From Methanobacteriota archaeon (GTDB lineage Archaea > Thermoplasmatota > Poseidoniia > Poseidoniales > Thalassarchaeaceae): a stretch of 64,000 bases of DNA. Positions 6,669 through 16,448 of this stretch are shown in pieces (positions within the stretch are counted from its first letter, which is position 1; each line of letters begins with the position of its first letter). A model generated the notes under the pieces. That model had not been told where the DNA came from. It worked only from the letters and a program-made list of their open reading frames with translations, and made no database searches. A program made the position numbers and the translations under genes. The stretch is from contig JABIGF010000003.1 in assembly GCA_018650285.1 (NCBI GenBank), forward strand, positions 1 to 64,000, written 5' to 3'.

Positions 6669-8548
6669 CAGAAATCGCCTCCCGAACCTATGTTTGCCAG
6701 ATGCCCTTTGGCTGGAGCACTTATCCTAAACAAGCGACTACGCCCCTGTTTACGGACAGTTAATATTCCCGATTTCAATAATCCATTGAATATTTGAGAA
6801 AGTCGAGGGCGCCCAACGCCTAATTCCTCTTGCAACTGCGCGTCAGATGGAGAAACTTCTCTATCAATCGCTTGCTCAAGGATTGACATTTCGCCTTCAT
6901 TAAGAGACATTAGAGCATTGATGTCAAGCGTAGTAGTCGGTTCACGCGGTGGCGCTACACGACGCATGTTTGAAATTGCTGAGAGGACCTCTTGGGGTGT
7001 TGGCTCTTTTTCATCATCTGGTTTCTCAACTTGAGGCCCCTGAGGTTTCAACGGTGCTGTTGGGTTAGAGACATTTGCAGGCTGCCCTGCCGAACGAATC
7101 TGTGAAGGATTAAAGGGTGATTTTTCCGCATCCTGCACCCAAAAATCAGCATTGTGATCATTTGTTTCAACTTTTGTGAGATTCTTTTCAGTATTTTGCC
7201 CATTAGAGCCAATACCAGCTTTCTTGTTCCTTGAACGCAAACCGCCAAAACGACCGCCACCAAATGTTGGTTCGGTACCTGAATCCATAGACAATACCTC
7301 AGCGCCACCCAATTCATCACTGAATTCCCCCTGCCAAGCGGGTTTTTCCTCAACTTCTGGTGGTTTTTCTTGACTTTCAATAGAATTAGCATCTGATTGT
7401 GGCTCCTGATATTCTTCTTCTTCATATTCAGGTTCTGAATCTAATTGAGGACTACCACCATCATCCTCATCGTGAAAGTTCTCCCATTCTCCAGCAGAAT
7501 CAGAAAGAGAGGGGAAAAGAGAGTGATTTGATTCTTCTTTTGGCATCGGCAATGGCTCTGGTATTGTTGTAGAGGGGGTATCTTTCCTATCATCCAAAAC
7601 GGATTCAGTTGAATTGTTGTCAGAATCCGTCATTTCGGCATTTTCATCTAATTCTCCCTCGGTTTGCAAGGATTCGCTAACCTCTGTAGCGATTTCAACT
7701 GCCTTAGGTGCTGCTTCTGCAACACGCTGGAAAGTAGAATCTTCAACAGCAGTTGGTGGTTTGGCAGAAATCTCAATTTTCAAGTCCAATTTACGCCCAT
7801 CAATAAGTGGCATCCCGCGCGTTTGGTCAACGACATCACGAAGATATTTCATCGCCCTACCAACGTGCCCACCACTTTCTTCCATCGCCATCACAAGTAA
7901 TGCCTCAGGAGCAGTCCAAGCAGAACGACTAGCTTTACCTACACGCTTACTAATCAGTCGTGCAATTTGCCCTTTATCTAGAGGTGAAAGTGCAGGCGTT
8001 AAATCCATCTCCGAAAGCAACTCTTCAGAGAATCCTGATTTTTGCCCTGGAGTCAATGTTATTATCGTCAAAACACGTAATTTTGTAAGCACAGGAAGCA
8101 ATTGTGTAAGCACTTCAGCCAACTCTGGCCCAGGTAGAAGCGGGTGGTCAAAAATGATTAGCGGGAGAAGCCCTGTTCGACCAGATAATTCCTCTTCCAA
8201 ACGGTCAATCATGACACTATGTACAGGGGGTGTTTCAAAGTCCCTCATCAAGTCACAATACATCTGATGAAGTATCGTAGTTACATGGTCTTTTGAGGGC
8301 CAAAAAACAGTATGGATTTGGTCGGCTGTTGCTGCCACAGATTGGACCAAAGAAGTACGCCCTGAACCCTTCTCTCCAACCACCCCAATTATTCGTGGTG
8401 AAGCGAGCCTGATATTATTGGCAATTGCCTCAAATATTTCATCACGCCCAACCATCAGTTCCATCTGGCCTCTCCCCAAAGGTCGGGTATCAAACGGATT
8501 TGATCTAAGTGCGGGGAGATTCAACATATCTATCGCCGTTCTGCTCAT
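6668..8548 (-). CDS. AAA-type protein with degenerate ATP site, acidic linker and winged helix
   Basis: This 626-residue protein begins with a Cdc6/STAND-like NTPase core (about 20-245) that opens with LMVGRDEIFEAI, as AAA+ initiators do. The Walker A is GEKGSGRT (58-65), with Arg where Lys should be. The Walker B region is LPLIIFDH, with His instead of the catalytic Glu, so ATP hydrolysis is doubtful. Residues 270-520 are a low-complexity linker rich in Asp, Glu, Ser and Pro. Residues 535-615 form a winged helix (SPSDAQLQEELGVGRPRLSQ, then GLLKSGILTVRKQGRSRLF), a likely DNA-binding end. It heads the operon that leads into cdc6, and its upstream side is the repeat-rich gap. Suggested role: a DNA-bound regulatory or origin factor (inference). 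Confidence 0.6.
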   Translation of the reverse strand: MSRTAIDMLNLPALRSNPFDTRPLGRGQMELMVGRDEIFEAIANNIRLASPRIIGVVGEKGSGRTSLVQSVAATADQIHTVFWPSKDHVTTILHQMYCDLMRDFETPPVHSVMIDRLEEELSGRTGLLPLIIFDHPLLPGPELAEVLTQLLPVLTKLRVLTIITLTPGQKSGFSEELLSEMDLTPALSPLDKGQIARLISKRVGKASRSAWTAPEALLVMAMEESGGHVGRAMKYLRDVVDQTRGMPLIDGRKLDLKIEISAKPPTAVEDSTFQRVAEAAPKAVEIATEVSESLQTEGELDENAEMTDSDNNSTESVLDDRKDTPSTTIPEPLPMPKEESNHSLFPSLSDSAGEWENFHDEDDGGSPQLDSEPEYEEEEYQEPQSDANSIESQEKPPEVEEKPAWQGEFSDELGGAEVLSMDSGTEPTFGGGRFGGLRSRNKKAGIGSNGQNTEKNLTKVETNDHNADFWVQDAEKSPFNPSQIRSAGQPANVSNPTAPLKPQGPQVEKPDDEKEPTPQEVLSAISNMRRVAPPREPTTTLDINALMSLNEGEMSILEQAIDREVSPSDAQLQEELGVGRPRLSQIFNGLLKSGILTVRKQGRSRLFRISAPAKGHLANIGSGGDF

Positions 8549-8907
8549 AATAGCGCCAACTCAAAGTCCCCTTAACATATTTACGCGTCAGGAGATAAGA
8601 AAAATACCCGTTCAGAAGCGTTGAACAAATCACCGAATGGCATTCTGTTGGTAAAACAATGACTATATGCGGCAAAATTATGCAGGGTTAACGCGTTAAT
8701 AACGCATCCCAAAATGCGTTAACGCGTAAATTTCCAAATATTAACGCTTCATTAACGCTTTAGGACTGTTACCTAGAGAATAGATTTTGACAATGATTTC
8801 CTCCTGTCACGGCACTGCTATAGAATTTCTAGATATTGAGAATGTATCACTCTCTTCTAGCAATGCTTTAGGAGATGGAACGGGCGCAAAGAGATTGAGG
8901 GGAGTCA
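8549..8907. repeat. Gene-free 359-base stretch with TTAACGC repeat cluster
   Basis: No gene is seen here. The stretch holds repeated TTAACGC units on both strands. TTTACGCGT occurs at 8580-8588. A perfect palindrome TTAACGCGTTAA lies at 8688-8699. An inverted repeat AACGCAT (8701-8707) / ATGCGTT (8714-8720) follows. TTAACGCGTAA is at 8719-8729, and two tandem 11-mers ATTAACGCTT(C/T) are at 8740-8750 and 8751-8761. It lies between the divergent AAA gene and HMG-CoA reductase, so the repeats could be origin boxes or regulator operators. Promoters of both genes must also lie here. GGGGAG precedes the HMG-CoA reductase ATG. Confidence 0.85.
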
Positions 8908-10203
8908 ATGCCTGTCGATAATAGCCGCCTGAAAGGATTCTACAAATTAAGTGTCAAAGAACGCCGTGATATGGTCGCAGAATTGGCTGGATTAGACCAA
9001 GATGCAGTGGATGCATTAGCAGCCACTGGCGAGTTGTCAGAAGCAGCCGCAGACCGCATCATTGAGAATGTCGTAGGAACCCTCGCATTACCAGTAGGAA
9101 TAGCCACGAATTTCATAGTAGACGGAGACCATTATCTAGTCCCATTTGCCCTAGAAGAACCTTCAGTAGTAGCTGCTGCTAGCAACATGGCAAAACGATG
9201 CCATGCAAAGGGCGGATTTGTCTCAGATAACACGGACCCAATAATGATTGGACAGATCCAAATTGTTGGTTGTTCAGACCCATTTAAGGCGAAAGAAGCA
9301 ATACTCAATTCATCTGATGAATTAGTCGCTGCCTGCAACGAAGTTGACCCAATTTTAGTCAGATTCGGAGGAGGCTGCAAAAGCCTAGAAGTGCGCGTTA
9401 TTGATACTGATTCTGGACCCATGGTCATTGTCCATATTCTAGTTGATTGCCGTGATGCAATGGGGGCAAATGCAGTTAATACAATGGCAGAAACAATCGC
9501 TCCAAAAATCGAAGCAATTAGTGGTGGAACTGTCATTTTGAGGATTATTTCCAATCTAGCAGTACACCGTCTTGCCAAAGTTAGTGCTACTTTCACGCCT
9601 GAAGAGATGGCAAATACTGGAGAAAGTGCAGAAGAAGGTGCAAAAGTCATTGATGGGATCATCCAGGCCTATCATTTCGCTGCCGCCGACCCATTTCGTG
9701 CAACTACCCACAATAAAGGCATAATGAATGCTATTTCAGCCATTGCAGTCGCATGTGGGCAAGATTGGCGGGCTATTGAGTCCGGAGCGCACTCTTACGC
9801 CTCTCACGGGCGCATATACGGCTCCCTGACCCACTGGGAGAAGGATAGTGAAGGAAACCTAGTAGGTTCAATCGAATTACCTATGGCTGTTGGCCTTGTT
9901 GGCGGTGCGGTAAGAGTACATCCAACTGCAAAAGCAAATGTCGCAATTATGGGGGCTAGAACAGCTGATGAATTAGCGAAAGTTATCGCAGCAGCAGGAA
10001 TCGCCCAAAATCTAGGTGCATTACGCGCTTTAGCAACTGTAGGAATTCAGGCAGGCCACATGAAATTACACGCACGTAACATGGCAGTCACTGCTGGTGC
10101 TGCTGATGATGAAGTAGACAGAGTAGTGAAAATCGCTAATGCTGCAGGAAGAATTACCGCTGCTGCAATTGAATCTGCCCTCGAACAGGTTCGAAATGGC
10201 TAA
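8908..10203 (+). CDS. hmgA: Class II hydroxymethylglutaryl-CoA reductase
   Basis: This enzyme reduces HMG-CoA to mevalonate, the committed step to archaeal isoprenoid lipids. At 431 residues with no membrane part, it matches the bacterial-type class II enzymes. The catalytic residues are all present: E83 (ALEEPSVV), K270 (THNKGIMNA), D286 (GQDWRAIE) and H384 (AGHMKLHAR). Class II enzymes are known in Thermoplasmatales and Archaeoglobus and are thought to have come from bacteria. The start is set by GGGGAG a few bases upstream. The pathway continues in this window with GGPP synthase and geranylgeranyl reductase. Confidence 0.94.
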   Translation: MPVDNSRLKGFYKLSVKERRDMVAELAGLDQDAVDALAATGELSEAAADRIIENVVGTLALPVGIATNFIVDGDHYLVPFALEEPSVVAAASNMAKRCHAKGGFVSDNTDPIMIGQIQIVGCSDPFKAKEAILNSSDELVAACNEVDPILVRFGGGCKSLEVRVIDTDSGPMVIVHILVDCRDAMGANAVNTMAETIAPKIEAISGGTVILRIISNLAVHRLAKVSATFTPEEMANTGESAEEGAKVIDGIIQAYHFAAADPFRATTHNKGIMNAISAIAVACGQDWRAIESGAHSYASHGRIYGSLTHWEKDSEGNLVGSIELPMAVGLVGGAVRVHPTAKANVAIMGARTADELAKVIAAAGIAQNLGALRALATVGIQAGHMKLHARNMAVTAGAADDEVDRVVKIANAAGRITAAAIESALEQVRNG

Positions 10204-10295
10204 GCGTAACGCCAACTGCTTATGCAAAATTTACGCCGAAGCGTTTTCTTTGGTAGTATTAATGAATGCAGGAATGCAATCAGTGAGTGAAAAAA

Positions 10296-10487
10296 TTATT
10301 CGACTTTGCGGACGTTGATTGCGTTTGGACCCTTTGGACCCTCGCCAATCTCAAACTCCACATTATCGCCATCTTCGATGCGACCCTCTACTTGGGAAAT
10401 ATGAACAAAAAGATCGTCTCCGTCTTCTCGCTCAATAAATCCAAATCCTTTGCTCTGGTTAAACCACTTTACTTGACCCTCGGCCAT
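10296..10487 (-). CDS. cspA: Cold-shock domain protein
   Basis: This 63-residue, single cold-shock domain has a five-strand OB fold that binds single-stranded RNA or DNA. It shows RNP1 (KGFGFI, 13-18) and RNP2 (DLFVHIS, 25-31), with the family start [11 protein letters not shown]. The upstream ten residues of the longer frame are not family-like, so the ATG at 10487 is preferred. It is convergent with HMG-CoA reductase and lies 101 bases after ScpB. Such proteins are rare in most archaea but known in Thermoplasmatota and haloarchaea. Confidence 0.92.
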   Translation of the reverse strand: MAEGQVKWFNQSKGFGFIEREDGDDLFVHISQVEGRIEDGDNVEFEIGEGPKGPNAINVRKVE

Positions 10488-10588
10488 ATTTTCCCCTTCG
10501 CCCAACCCATAGTACATGAGGATACCCCCTACATAATCAAGAATAATTACTAATTAGCAATAATTTCTATCACCCGCAGGTGTTTTTT

Positions 10589-11263
10589 TTATTCTTCTTC
10601 AAGAATATCTATGTCATGCTCGCCAATCTCTTCGCTAGGTGGATCATCTATCATTTCACCTGGGTCTTCAATTTCATCTCCAAGCTCTGGCTCAGATTCT
10701 TCACCCTCTGCACCAGATAGTGCATCGGCTAACTGTGAGCCTGTAAGGCCCAATTCTTGAGCCTGTTCTTTGAACCAAGCAGCAACATCAGCAGATGCTG
10801 TGTGAGGGCAGCCAAAATATTCTGAAAAACGCCTTGTAGTTGTCAACCTTCTAGTGTTCCCATCACGCCTTTTGTCAACAAGACCCAACTCACGAAGGTC
10901 AGAAACATGCTCATAGACAACTTGGCCAACCATCTCAACTAACTTATTCTGCGCCATTGGCTGATGATATGCGATTAATGCCGCTGTTTTGAGTAATTTC
11001 TTAGGAATTTCAGTTCTAGCAATCTGTGGAATATGATTTGCCAACTTAGGTTTAACTTCTAAGACCCAATATCTACCTATTTCTGTTAATTGAATAGCCC
11101 CATGCTCTCTTTCTGCTATTGCCTGCTGCAAATCAAGAAGTGCCATCCTCATCGTTGATTCAGTGATATTGAATAGTTCAGATAATTCCGACTGTGGAAT
11201 TGATTTGCCGGCACCAAACAAAGTTGCTTCAAGCAGAGTTGTCAATTCCGGAGCATCGCTCAT
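10589..11263 (-). CDS. scpB: Segregation and condensation protein ScpB
   Basis: This 224-residue subunit of the SMC-ScpAB condensin has two winged helices. They span about 5-75 (LLEATLFGAGKSIPQSELSE) and 85-150 (TAALIAYHQPMAQNKLVEM, then HVSDLRELGLVDKR). The C-terminal 55 residues are strongly acidic and probably disordered. The ATG overlaps the ScpA stop by four bases. It is the third gene of smc-scpA-scpB, a full set in one operon, with an unusually acidic tail shared in style with SMC here. Confidence 0.88.
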   Translation of the reverse strand: MSDAPELTTLLEATLFGAGKSIPQSELSELFNITESTMRMALLDLQQAIAEREHGAIQLTEIGRYWVLEVKPKLANHIPQIARTEIPKKLLKTAALIAYHQPMAQNKLVEMVGQVVYEHVSDLRELGLVDKRRDGNTRRLTTTRRFSEYFGCPHTASADVAAWFKEQAQELGLTGSQLADALSGAEGEESEPELGDEIEDPGEMIDDPPSEEIGEHDIDILEEE

Positions 11264-12255
11264 GCTGTCACCTCTGGTTTCAAATGCTCAGTAATTGCAT
11301 CAAAACTAGCCATTTGTGGCCACTTATCTTGAAGGAATATGTCACCATTAGGGTATTCAACTTGCCAAATGTCAGTATAACCTCTATGAGTCAAGAATAG
11401 GGCTGACACGAAACCAACAATGCCTCCTTCGGCAGCAGCATCTTCAGGATTCCACCCAGAATCAATTCCTTTAATTTTCAATGAATCAACTACTGACTCA
11501 ACAGTCACTGGCGCGCCTTCAGGAGATAATTCACGAATAGAGGCCCATGTTTGGCGAATCTCTTCCTCCAAGTTTTCTTGATGAACTCGGCCCTTCACAT
11601 TGGCAATTGCTGTCTTGACATCAATTACATTCTGCGCACGTGATTCTTCTCTTAGTCGACGCTCTTCTGCATCTTCGTGTGCTTCGGACAAACACGACAG
11701 TAGTTCTGCTAGTGTTACCGGCCTTCCACCCTCTCTCTTTATCCTACCATCAAATAATTCAGGAAGTTCATCTGCTGCTTCTCCAGCAAGAACAGTTGTT
11801 GTAAAGGCGAAGTCATCATCGTCATATTCTGTCTGCCAACTTGGAACATAATCCCAATCATCATCGATATCATTGTCAGCATTTTCAGCCCGCTCCAATA
11901 AATTTGCAGCCTGACCATGAAGGATTTGCCAAGCCATACGAATCAACCTCCCACATGTTGGTAAATCGATATTTTCAGCTTCCTCCAAACGCTTCTTGAA
12001 TAAATCAATAAAGCGGTTCAAGTCAACATTCCACGGGTCAAGTGCCGCATCTTGAAACATCTGTAATACAAGAGCGATGCTTCTGTCAAATGGATGACTG
12101 AGCGTCTGATGCTCCGCCTCTTCCATCTCCACTAATTCTTGAATATGGTCTGCAAATTGGCTCTTATGCAAAGGCAAAGAGTCGTCATGACCTATCATCT
12201 CAGCAATGATGTCATCGCGCAGGGCAACGGAGTCTAATCCGCTCACAATAATCAC
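11260..12255 (-). CDS. scpA: Segregation and condensation protein ScpA (kleisin)
   Basis: This 331-residue kleisin bridges the SMC heads. The N-terminal helical part (FDRSIALVLQMFQDAALDPW, then NRFIDLFKKRL) is the SMC-neck binding region typical of ScpA. A central acidic region is probably disordered, and a C-terminal winged helix spans about 225-325 (VTVESVVDSLKIKGI, then GFVSALFLTHRGYTDIWQ). The start overlaps the SMC stop by four bases and the stop overlaps the ScpB start by four bases, so the three are translationally coupled. Confidence 0.85.
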   Translation of the reverse strand: MIIVSGLDSVALRDDIIAEMIGHDDSLPLHKSQFADHIQELVEMEEAEHQTLSHPFDRSIALVLQMFQDAALDPWNVDLNRFIDLFKKRLEEAENIDLPTCGRLIRMAWQILHGQAANLLERAENADNDIDDDWDYVPSWQTEYDDDDFAFTTTVLAGEAADELPELFDGRIKREGGRPVTLAELLSCLSEAHEDAEERRLREESRAQNVIDVKTAIANVKGRVHQENLEEEIRQTWASIRELSPEGAPVTVESVVDSLKIKGIDSGWNPEDAAAEGGIVGFVSALFLTHRGYTDIWQVEYPNGDIFLQDKWPQMASFDAITEHLKPEVTA

Positions 12256-15200
12256 TCTCCTTCTTCAGTAGTTAGGCCATCAATATCGAGGTCTACTATC
12301 TCTTCAACTTCATCTCTTGCATCTAAGATATCACGCTGCTCTTGCTCTATTGGTATGGCCACTTCGAGTTTTTCTTCCATATCTTCTCGTGAATCTTCGG
12401 CCCTATCATGAAGTGAACCAAGAGTTTCATCAACACCATCTTCTGATTCATCTTGAACCTCAGAATTACTCGCCAAGAGATCTTCAATATCCAATCCACC
12501 AAGGCTTGCTGGAGTGGCTATTTCGGCGGGTGCCTTAGGCATCTCTTCAACTGCTGGCAACTCATCAAGTGCCTTCTTTGCATCTTGTGTCTTCTTTATT
12601 GCCTCAAGTTCTTTGTGTGCTGCATCACCAAGTTCAATCGCCTGTTCACGGCCGAAATCAGTGATTCTACGGCTACAACCATCACCGGCATGAGTGATTC
12701 CAATGTGGTGGTCTGCGAGTTGTAGGCTGACTTTTCTCAAAGTCACCATAATGAATTGTGCTTGCTCGCTACGTAGCCTACATAGAGATGCGATATTCTC
12801 TGCATTGAATGTGTCAAGGTTCTGGTCAACTTCATCAAAGTAGTAGAATGGGGATGGTTCGTAATCTTGAATTGCAAAGATGAGAGCCAATGCAGCCATC
12901 GATTTCTCACCACCTGAAAGCAGGCCAAGGCCACTCTTCTTCCCTGGAGGCGAAGCCCACATTTGCAAACCACCCTCAAATGGTTTCTTTGGATTCTCAA
13001 ATCGTAGTTCACCAGACCCACCTGGTTGGAGATGTTTGTACACTCTCTTGAAATTTTCATTTACAATATCCAATACTGTAGTCAATCGGTCTTTGCGCTC
13101 TGTTTCAAGTTGATCTTCAAGAGAAATCAAACTTTCACGGTGTTCACGTAGGCGCTTAGCATCCACACTCAAGTTGCCACTGCGCTCTTGAGCCTCATCA
13201 TATTGCTCAATTGCACGCATATTGACGTCGCCAAGGTTTCCTACCCTGCGTTCTAATGTTCGTACAGATGCTTCTGACTCCTGTACTGTAGGCAATACTG
13301 CGTCATCACTAGCAGGTTCAATCTCAAGTTCAGCCATTTCTGCATCGAGTTCTTGAAGAGACTCTTTCTTCTGTTGAATTTGTAAAGTGAGGTCTGTAAT
13401 TCTCTTGTTAACTGCATCTCGATCGCGCACCTTTTGCTCAAGACGTGTTGTTAGTTTAGCTCGCTCTTCACGTAAATCTACTCGGCGGTCATCAAGTTCT
13501 CTGTGCTCCTCCGTAATTTGTGAATGTGCCTTTGAAACTGTATCAAGTTCAACTTGGAAATCCTTTATCTCGGCTTTCATCTCGGTAATTCTTTTGTTTG
13601 ACTTGTCAACAATTGCTTGTTGTTCATCGAGTCTACGCTGTAAATCTTTGACTTGGCTTGAAAGTAGAACTGATTGGGTTTCTCCCCCTGAAAGTGTGCC
13701 TTTTGCAGCCAACTTTGCACGTTCTGCTTCATTTCTCATATCTTGAGAATCTCTTAGACGGCGTGAAAGATGTTGTGGGCTACCTTCCTGTAATGCTGTT
13801 GCTGCATCATCCTTCGCTTGGATTGCTACCTCGTGAGCAGTCAATGCAGCCTCTGCTGATGCTTCTGCTTTAGATTGTGATTTGTTTGCATCATCCAACT
13901 TTTTGTTGGCGACTTTCACTTTGCTTTCTGCATCGGTGAATGCCGACTCCGCACGTGTCAAATCATCTTTCCAGCCTCGTATTTTGAAGGAATGGTCGTC
14001 GTTTGCTAGATTGGAGACTCGCTGTCTTAGTTGGTGCTCATTTCGGCGCAACTCTGCTAATGCAGCGCGACTAGTTTCAGCAACCAAACTGTATCTCTGG
14101 ACTTCTGACTCAGCCTTATCAAGTGCTGCACTGCCAGCCATTTTCCCACCAAATTGTGGCCTGTTGGTTCGCGTAGAACCGCCAACCATCGCACCACTGC
14201 CTTCAACAATTGAACCAGTACGCGTAACCATTCGCACACCACCCATGTGGCGACGAGCAACATCCATTGTTTCAACAATCAATGTGTCTCTAACTACGCT
14301 AACAACTGCGAGTTCTATTGAACTATCATATTCTAACAAGTTAGATGCGAAACCGACTACACCAGGTTGACGAGAAACCATCACTGAGCGCCCACCGGGG
14401 CGTCGTGATTGTAATCTGTTCAATGGTAGGAATGTTGCACGGCCAGCCTTGTTCCTTCGAAGCCATGATATGCACTGTGCTGCAGTTTCATCATCACGTA
14501 CCACAATACTGTTCATACCACCACCCATTGCGTATGCAAGGGCCTCTTCGTCGCGTGAATCTTTAGGTGCGCAAAGTTCAGACATTGAACCCATAATTCC
14601 CTTTACCTCACCGGAATCACGTAGTGAAAGTACTGCCTTCACAGCCTGTGCCATGCCAGTTTTGCTGCCGCTTCGGTTTTCGAGTTCGCCACGGGTTCTA
14701 ACAAGAGACATCTCTGCCTCTCTGAGTTTTTCTTCCGCTCTTTGAACATCATCTAGAAGACCTCGCTCTTGGCGCTGTATCCTTGTTAATTCCTCTGCTA
14801 ATTTTGTTCTGTCCTGTTCTGGTGCATTCGCATTTAGGTCTTCACCCAAAAGGAGTAAATCATCACGTGTCAACCTTGCTTCATCGAGGGCTAATTCTAA
14901 GTCTGCTAGTTGTTGATGAAGGAATTCGACATTTTGTGCCTCTCTATCAATTGCTAGTGTTGCGGTGTTTGCTTTCTGCTGAGTGGATTCAACAGCGTCA
15001 TTTGCTTTACCAAACGCACGGTTTAGTTCGTGGACGGCTTTATCGCCAGAATCTAACGCTGAACGTGCTGTTTCTTCATTCTCTGCTGCTGCTTTAAGTT
15101 CGTTCTCAGCATGTTGAAGAGCATCCCTAGCAGATTCAAGTGATGCTTCATGATTGTCAAGTGCTTCTTTGGCTTCTTCTTGCTCTGCCCCTAAGACTTC

Positions 15201-16214
15201 TTGCTCATCAGTCGCCTCATCAATATCTGTTGTCAAACCAGAAATGCGATCTTTTCGCGATTCCACTTCAACTTCAAGGCGGCGCTGTTGGTCTGCCAAC
15301 CTCTTACCGTCGTCACCAAGAACTTCGTTCAATTGGCGCTGAATCTCAGCCAACTCATCATCAATCCTCAACTCTTCCTTGTTGGCTGTGCTAATTTCAT
15401 CCCCGATTTCACTAAGACGCTCAACATATCCACTTCGCTCATCTGAAACCAAATCGATTTCTTCCAAACGACTTCTATGCCTTGAATGCATCAAAGTCTT
15501 ACGAGCTGCTTCAAGTGTCTCTTGCAAATCACGATATTTCATTGCCTGCTCTCGTTCCTTCTCAAGAGTCTTCAACCGCTTGTTGATTTCGTCTTCCAAC
15601 AAAGTAATTTGTTCAAGGTATTGCTCAACTTTATCTCGTTGACGATTCGCCTTTCGAATCTCATCATCGTATGAAGTAACGCCTGCAACATCCTCAAGCA
15701 CTTTTCTGCGAGAACGGTCAGTCATTGTCGCAAGGTGTGTAACGTCACCCTGGAGAACGATATTGTATCCATCTCCACGAGCCCCTGCGCCAGTCAACAA
15801 TCTCTTGAATTCAGTAGCAGTTGAAGGTCTATCATTGAGATAATACGACGAATTAGAATTGCCTTTGCGCCCTAAGCGAACAGCCCTAGTCAAATGAACT
15901 TCATCAGTATCAACCAACAATCTGCGGTCCCCTGACTTATCTGGAGGATTGTCAAAAATTAGTGTAACCTTGCAACTCTTTGCCGCTTTACCACGGTTAC
16001 CACCATTGAAAATTAATTGCCCAACATTTTCTGCTCTCAGGCTTTTCGAACTCTTCGCCCCTAGAACAAACTGTAGTGCGTCACCACAATTTGACTTGCC
16101 TGAACCATTCGGACCAGTGATTCCAGTGAATCCCTCCTCGAACGGAATTACTACTTCACCCTTGAATGATTTAAAATTCTCCATTTGTATTGCTTTTAGA
16201 TGCAAGTTACCCAT
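12252..16214 (-). CDS. smc: SMC chromosome condensation ATPase with acidic C-terminal extension
   Basis: This 1,320-residue SMC protein has an N-terminal head with Walker A GPNGSGKS (34-41). Coiled coils at about 170-510 and 690-1030 surround a hinge at about 530-680 (GEVKGIMGSMSELC). The C-terminal head has signature LLSGGEKSM and Walker B FYYFDEVDQNLD. It compacts and segregates the chromosome with ScpA/ScpB. Most homologues end soon after the D-loop and are near 1,150-1,190 residues. This one adds about 150 residues rich in Glu, Asp and Ala, perhaps a disordered regulatory tail. It is first in the smc-scpA-scpB operon. Confidence 0.95.
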   Translation of the reverse strand: MGNLHLKAIQMENFKSFKGEVVIPFEEGFTGITGPNGSGKSNCGDALQFVLGAKSSKSLRAENVGQLIFNGGNRGKAAKSCKVTLIFDNPPDKSGDRRLLVDTDEVHLTRAVRLGRKGNSNSSYYLNDRPSTATEFKRLLTGAGARGDGYNIVLQGDVTHLATMTDRSRRKVLEDVAGVTSYDDEIRKANRQRDKVEQYLEQITLLEDEINKRLKTLEKEREQAMKYRDLQETLEAARKTLMHSRHRSRLEEIDLVSDERSGYVERLSEIGDEISTANKEELRIDDELAEIQRQLNEVLGDDGKRLADQQRRLEVEVESRKDRISGLTTDIDEATDEQEVLGAEQEEAKEALDNHEASLESARDALQHAENELKAAAENEETARSALDSGDKAVHELNRAFGKANDAVESTQQKANTATLAIDREAQNVEFLHQQLADLELALDEARLTRDDLLLLGEDLNANAPEQDRTKLAEELTRIQRQERGLLDDVQRAEEKLREAEMSLVRTRGELENRSGSKTGMAQAVKAVLSLRDSGEVKGIMGSMSELCAPKDSRDEEALAYAMGGGMNSIVVRDDETAAQCISWLRRNKAGRATFLPLNRLQSRRPGGRSVMVSRQPGVVGFASNLLEYDSSIELAVVSVVRDTLIVETMDVARRHMGGVRMVTRTGSIVEGSGAMVGGSTRTNRPQFGGKMAGSAALDKAESEVQRYSLVAETSRAALAELRRNEHQLRQRVSNLANDDHSFKIRGWKDDLTRAESAFTDAESKVKVANKKLDDANKSQSKAEASAEAALTAHEVAIQAKDDAATALQEGSPQHLSRRLRDSQDMRNEAERAKLAAKGTLSGGETQSVLLSSQVKDLQRRLDEQQAIVDKSNKRITEMKAEIKDFQVELDTVSKAHSQITEEHRELDDRRVDLREERAKLTTRLEQKVRDRDAVNKRITDLTLQIQQKKESLQELDAEMAELEIEPASDDAVLPTVQESEASVRTLERRVGNLGDVNMRAIEQYDEAQERSGNLSVDAKRLREHRESLISLEDQLETERKDRLTTVLDIVNENFKRVYKHLQPGGSGELRFENPKKPFEGGLQMWASPPGKKSGLGLLSGGEKSMAALALIFAIQDYEPSPFYYFDEVDQNLDTFNAENIASLCRLRSEQAQFIMVTLRKVSLQLADHHIGITHAGDGCSRRITDFGREQAIELGDAAHKELEAIKKTQDAKKALDELPAVEEMPKAPAEIATPASLGGLDIEDLLASNSEVQDESEDGVDETLGSLHDRAEDSREDMEEKLEVAIPIEQEQRDILDARDEVEEIVDLDIDGLTTEEGE

Positions 16215-16270
16215 CCCCTGCTTTAATGTCGCAAAACGCGACCACTATTTTGGTGGGGTCTTTCAAGGGA

Positions 16271-16278
16271 CTATAAAT
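16271..16278 (-). promoter_or_regulatory. TATA-like element upstream of smc
   Basis: The minus-strand sequence ATTTATAG lies about 57 bases before the smc ATG and is the best TATA-like match in the 234-base gap. It would give a leader of about 30 bases. The rest of the gap, 16215-16448, shows no gene. Confidence 0.3.
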
Positions 16279-16448
16279 GATGGTGGTAACTCACGCGCGC
16301 CAAAGCCATTTCATCACCCCAACATCAATGCCGTCTAGCGTTTCATAGATTTATTGCGCCGACGCGAAAAAAGAATGCACTATTATTCGGATAACATCTT
16401 CAAAGCAAATGTTAATTTTTATCTAAAAGTGGATAATAAAGGCAAAAA

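Noticed and set aside
10571-10590. CACC/GGTG hairpin followed by T8 on the plus strand
   Set aside because: No plus-strand transcript is expected here; the flanking genes run on the minus strand, so the resemblance to a terminator is probably chance.
15140-15674. Several plus-strand frames within smc
   Set aside because: Antisense shadows of the coiled-coil region; composition reflects Glu/Leu codons read in reverse.
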